Shown piece after piece: positions 63,327 to 64,000 of a DNA stretch of 64,000 nucleotides; positions within the stretch are counted from its first letter, which is position 1, and each line of letters opens with the position of its first letter. The position numbers and the translations under genes were made by a program. The notes under the pieces are model-generated. The model searched no databases. It had not been told where the DNA came from and saw only the letters and a program-made list of their open reading frames with translations. This DNA comes from Ceratopteris richardii (Eukaryota; Streptophyta; Polypodiopsida; Polypodiales; Pteridaceae): assembly GCA_020310875.1 (NCBI GenBank), contig CM035439.1, positions 138,201,852-138,265,851 of the forward strand, written 5' to 3'.

Positions 63327-63868
63327 TGGTTCTCTCCCTCCCTCCATCCCTCTCTCTCCCCTTCCCTCCCTCCCTCACTGGCTCCCCCCCACCTCCCCTC
63401 CCCCTTGCCCCCTCCCCCCCCCCATGAACCCCTCCCCCCCACCCACCTCGCCAACCACTCCCCCCCACCCCTGCCCACCCCGCCTCCCTCCCTCTCTCTC
63501 CCCCTCCCTCCATCCCTCTCTCTCCCCTTCCCTCCCTCCCTCACTGGCTCCCCCCCACCTCCCCTCCCCCTTGCCCCCTCCCCCCCCCCATGAACCCCTC
63601 CACCCCACCCACCTCGCCAACCACTCCCCCCCACCCCTGCCCACCCCGCCTCCCTCCCTCTCTCTCCCCCTCCCTCCCTCGCTGGTTCCCCCCCACCTCC
63701 CCTCGCCCCCTCTCCCACGTCAAACCCCCCCCCCCCACCCCAACCACTCCCACCTCCCCCTCCCCCTCCCTCTCCCTCTCTCTCACAACTCTCTCACAAC
63801 TCTCTCTCTCCCTCCTCCCCTCTCCTTCCCTCTCCTTCCACTCTCCCTCCCTTCCTCTCCCTCTCCCT
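63327..63868. repeat. C-rich low-complexity block with 166-bp minisatellite
   Basis: Pyrimidine-dominated, with CCCT and CTCT units. A 166-bp unit is tandemly repeated: CATCCCTCTCTCTCC at 63,345 and 63,511; CACTGGCTCC at 63,376 and 63,542; CATGAACCCCTCC in both. A shortened third copy starts near 63,671. All ORFs across it are low-complexity. Confidence 0.92.
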
Positions 63869-63915
63869 ACCTCCCCCCATATATACACACATAAATACAT
63901 ATATATACATACATA

Positions 63916-64000
63916 CATGCATATGCGTGTTGTGTATACATGCATACGCGTGTTGTGTATACATGCATATGCGTGTTGTGTATACATGCATACGCGTGTT
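63916..64000. repeat. 23-bp tandem repeat, alternating purine-pyrimidine
   Basis: Units start CATGCATA at 63,916, 63,939, 63,962 and 63,985 and run to the window edge. Units alternate ATATGCG and ATACGCG, so the true period may be 46. Nearly every step alternates purine and pyrimidine. Confidence 0.95.

Noticed and set aside
63298..63987. Gly/Glu-rich and Pro/Ser-rich ORFs
   Set aside because: They translate the C-rich block and minisatellite; no gene features.

Overview
This is a repeat-dominated plant nuclear window. Plant origin is shown by Ty1/copia and Ty3/gypsy LTR retrotransposons using an initiator-Met-type primer site, by pentatricopeptide-repeat (PPR) coding sequence, and above all by a multi-exon gene for the second-largest subunit of RNA polymerases IV and V, enzymes found only in plants. 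Large nested retroelements and long microsatellites suggest a large genome. I cannot name the species or lineage.

Layout. 1-1,125 is AT-rich and G-rich simple sequence. 1,126-10,330 is an old minus-strand gypsy element (Gypsy A) split by a young copia element (Copia-1, 2,235-7,390, target duplication AGCCT). 10,331-11,515 is the 3' end and LTR of a plus-strand copia, with an internal tandem repeat. 11,655-16,068 is a decayed minus-strand copia (Copia-2). 16,069-19,282 is a gypsy LTR with about 2.5 kb of ORF-less internal sequence (Gypsy B). 19,283-26,888 is an older copia (Copia-4) split by a younger relative (Copia-3, 20,740-25,480, duplication CATTC). 27,508-33,603 is Copia-5 (duplication CCATT), whose 3' LTR is split by a probable solo LTR. 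33,604-34,637 holds retroelement remnants.

34,638-49,515 is the most striking object: a complete, recently inserted 14.9 kb gypsy element (Gypsy D) with 3.4 kb LTRs, duplication GTGTT, primer site, polypurine tract, gag and pol. Each LTR carries fragments of three unrelated plant genes in the element's sense direction: a PPR protein, a type IIB Ca2+-ATPase and a nicalin-like protein. Its reverse transcriptase lacks the catalytic YxDD segment, so this copy probably depended on another for movement. A 116-residue ORF of unknown function lies between pol and the 3' LTR. The insertion appears to split an older plus-strand gypsy element (Gypsy C) whose gag-protease remnant follows at 50,170-51,730.

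54,549-61,360 (minus) is the one clear host gene, NRPD2/NRPE2. I could assemble six exons with GT-AG junctions that keep one frame (1,202 residues). Its 2.6 kb second intron holds a LINE remnant, a CATA microsatellite and a 383-nt all-pyrimidine tract. The remainder to 64,000 is non-coding, ending in C-rich minisatellite and an alternating purine-pyrimidine repeat.

Pol IV and Pol V drive RNA-directed DNA methylation of transposons in plants, so this gene sits within the class of sequence its product silences. All coordinates and splice sites were read by eye; none was tested by alignment software.
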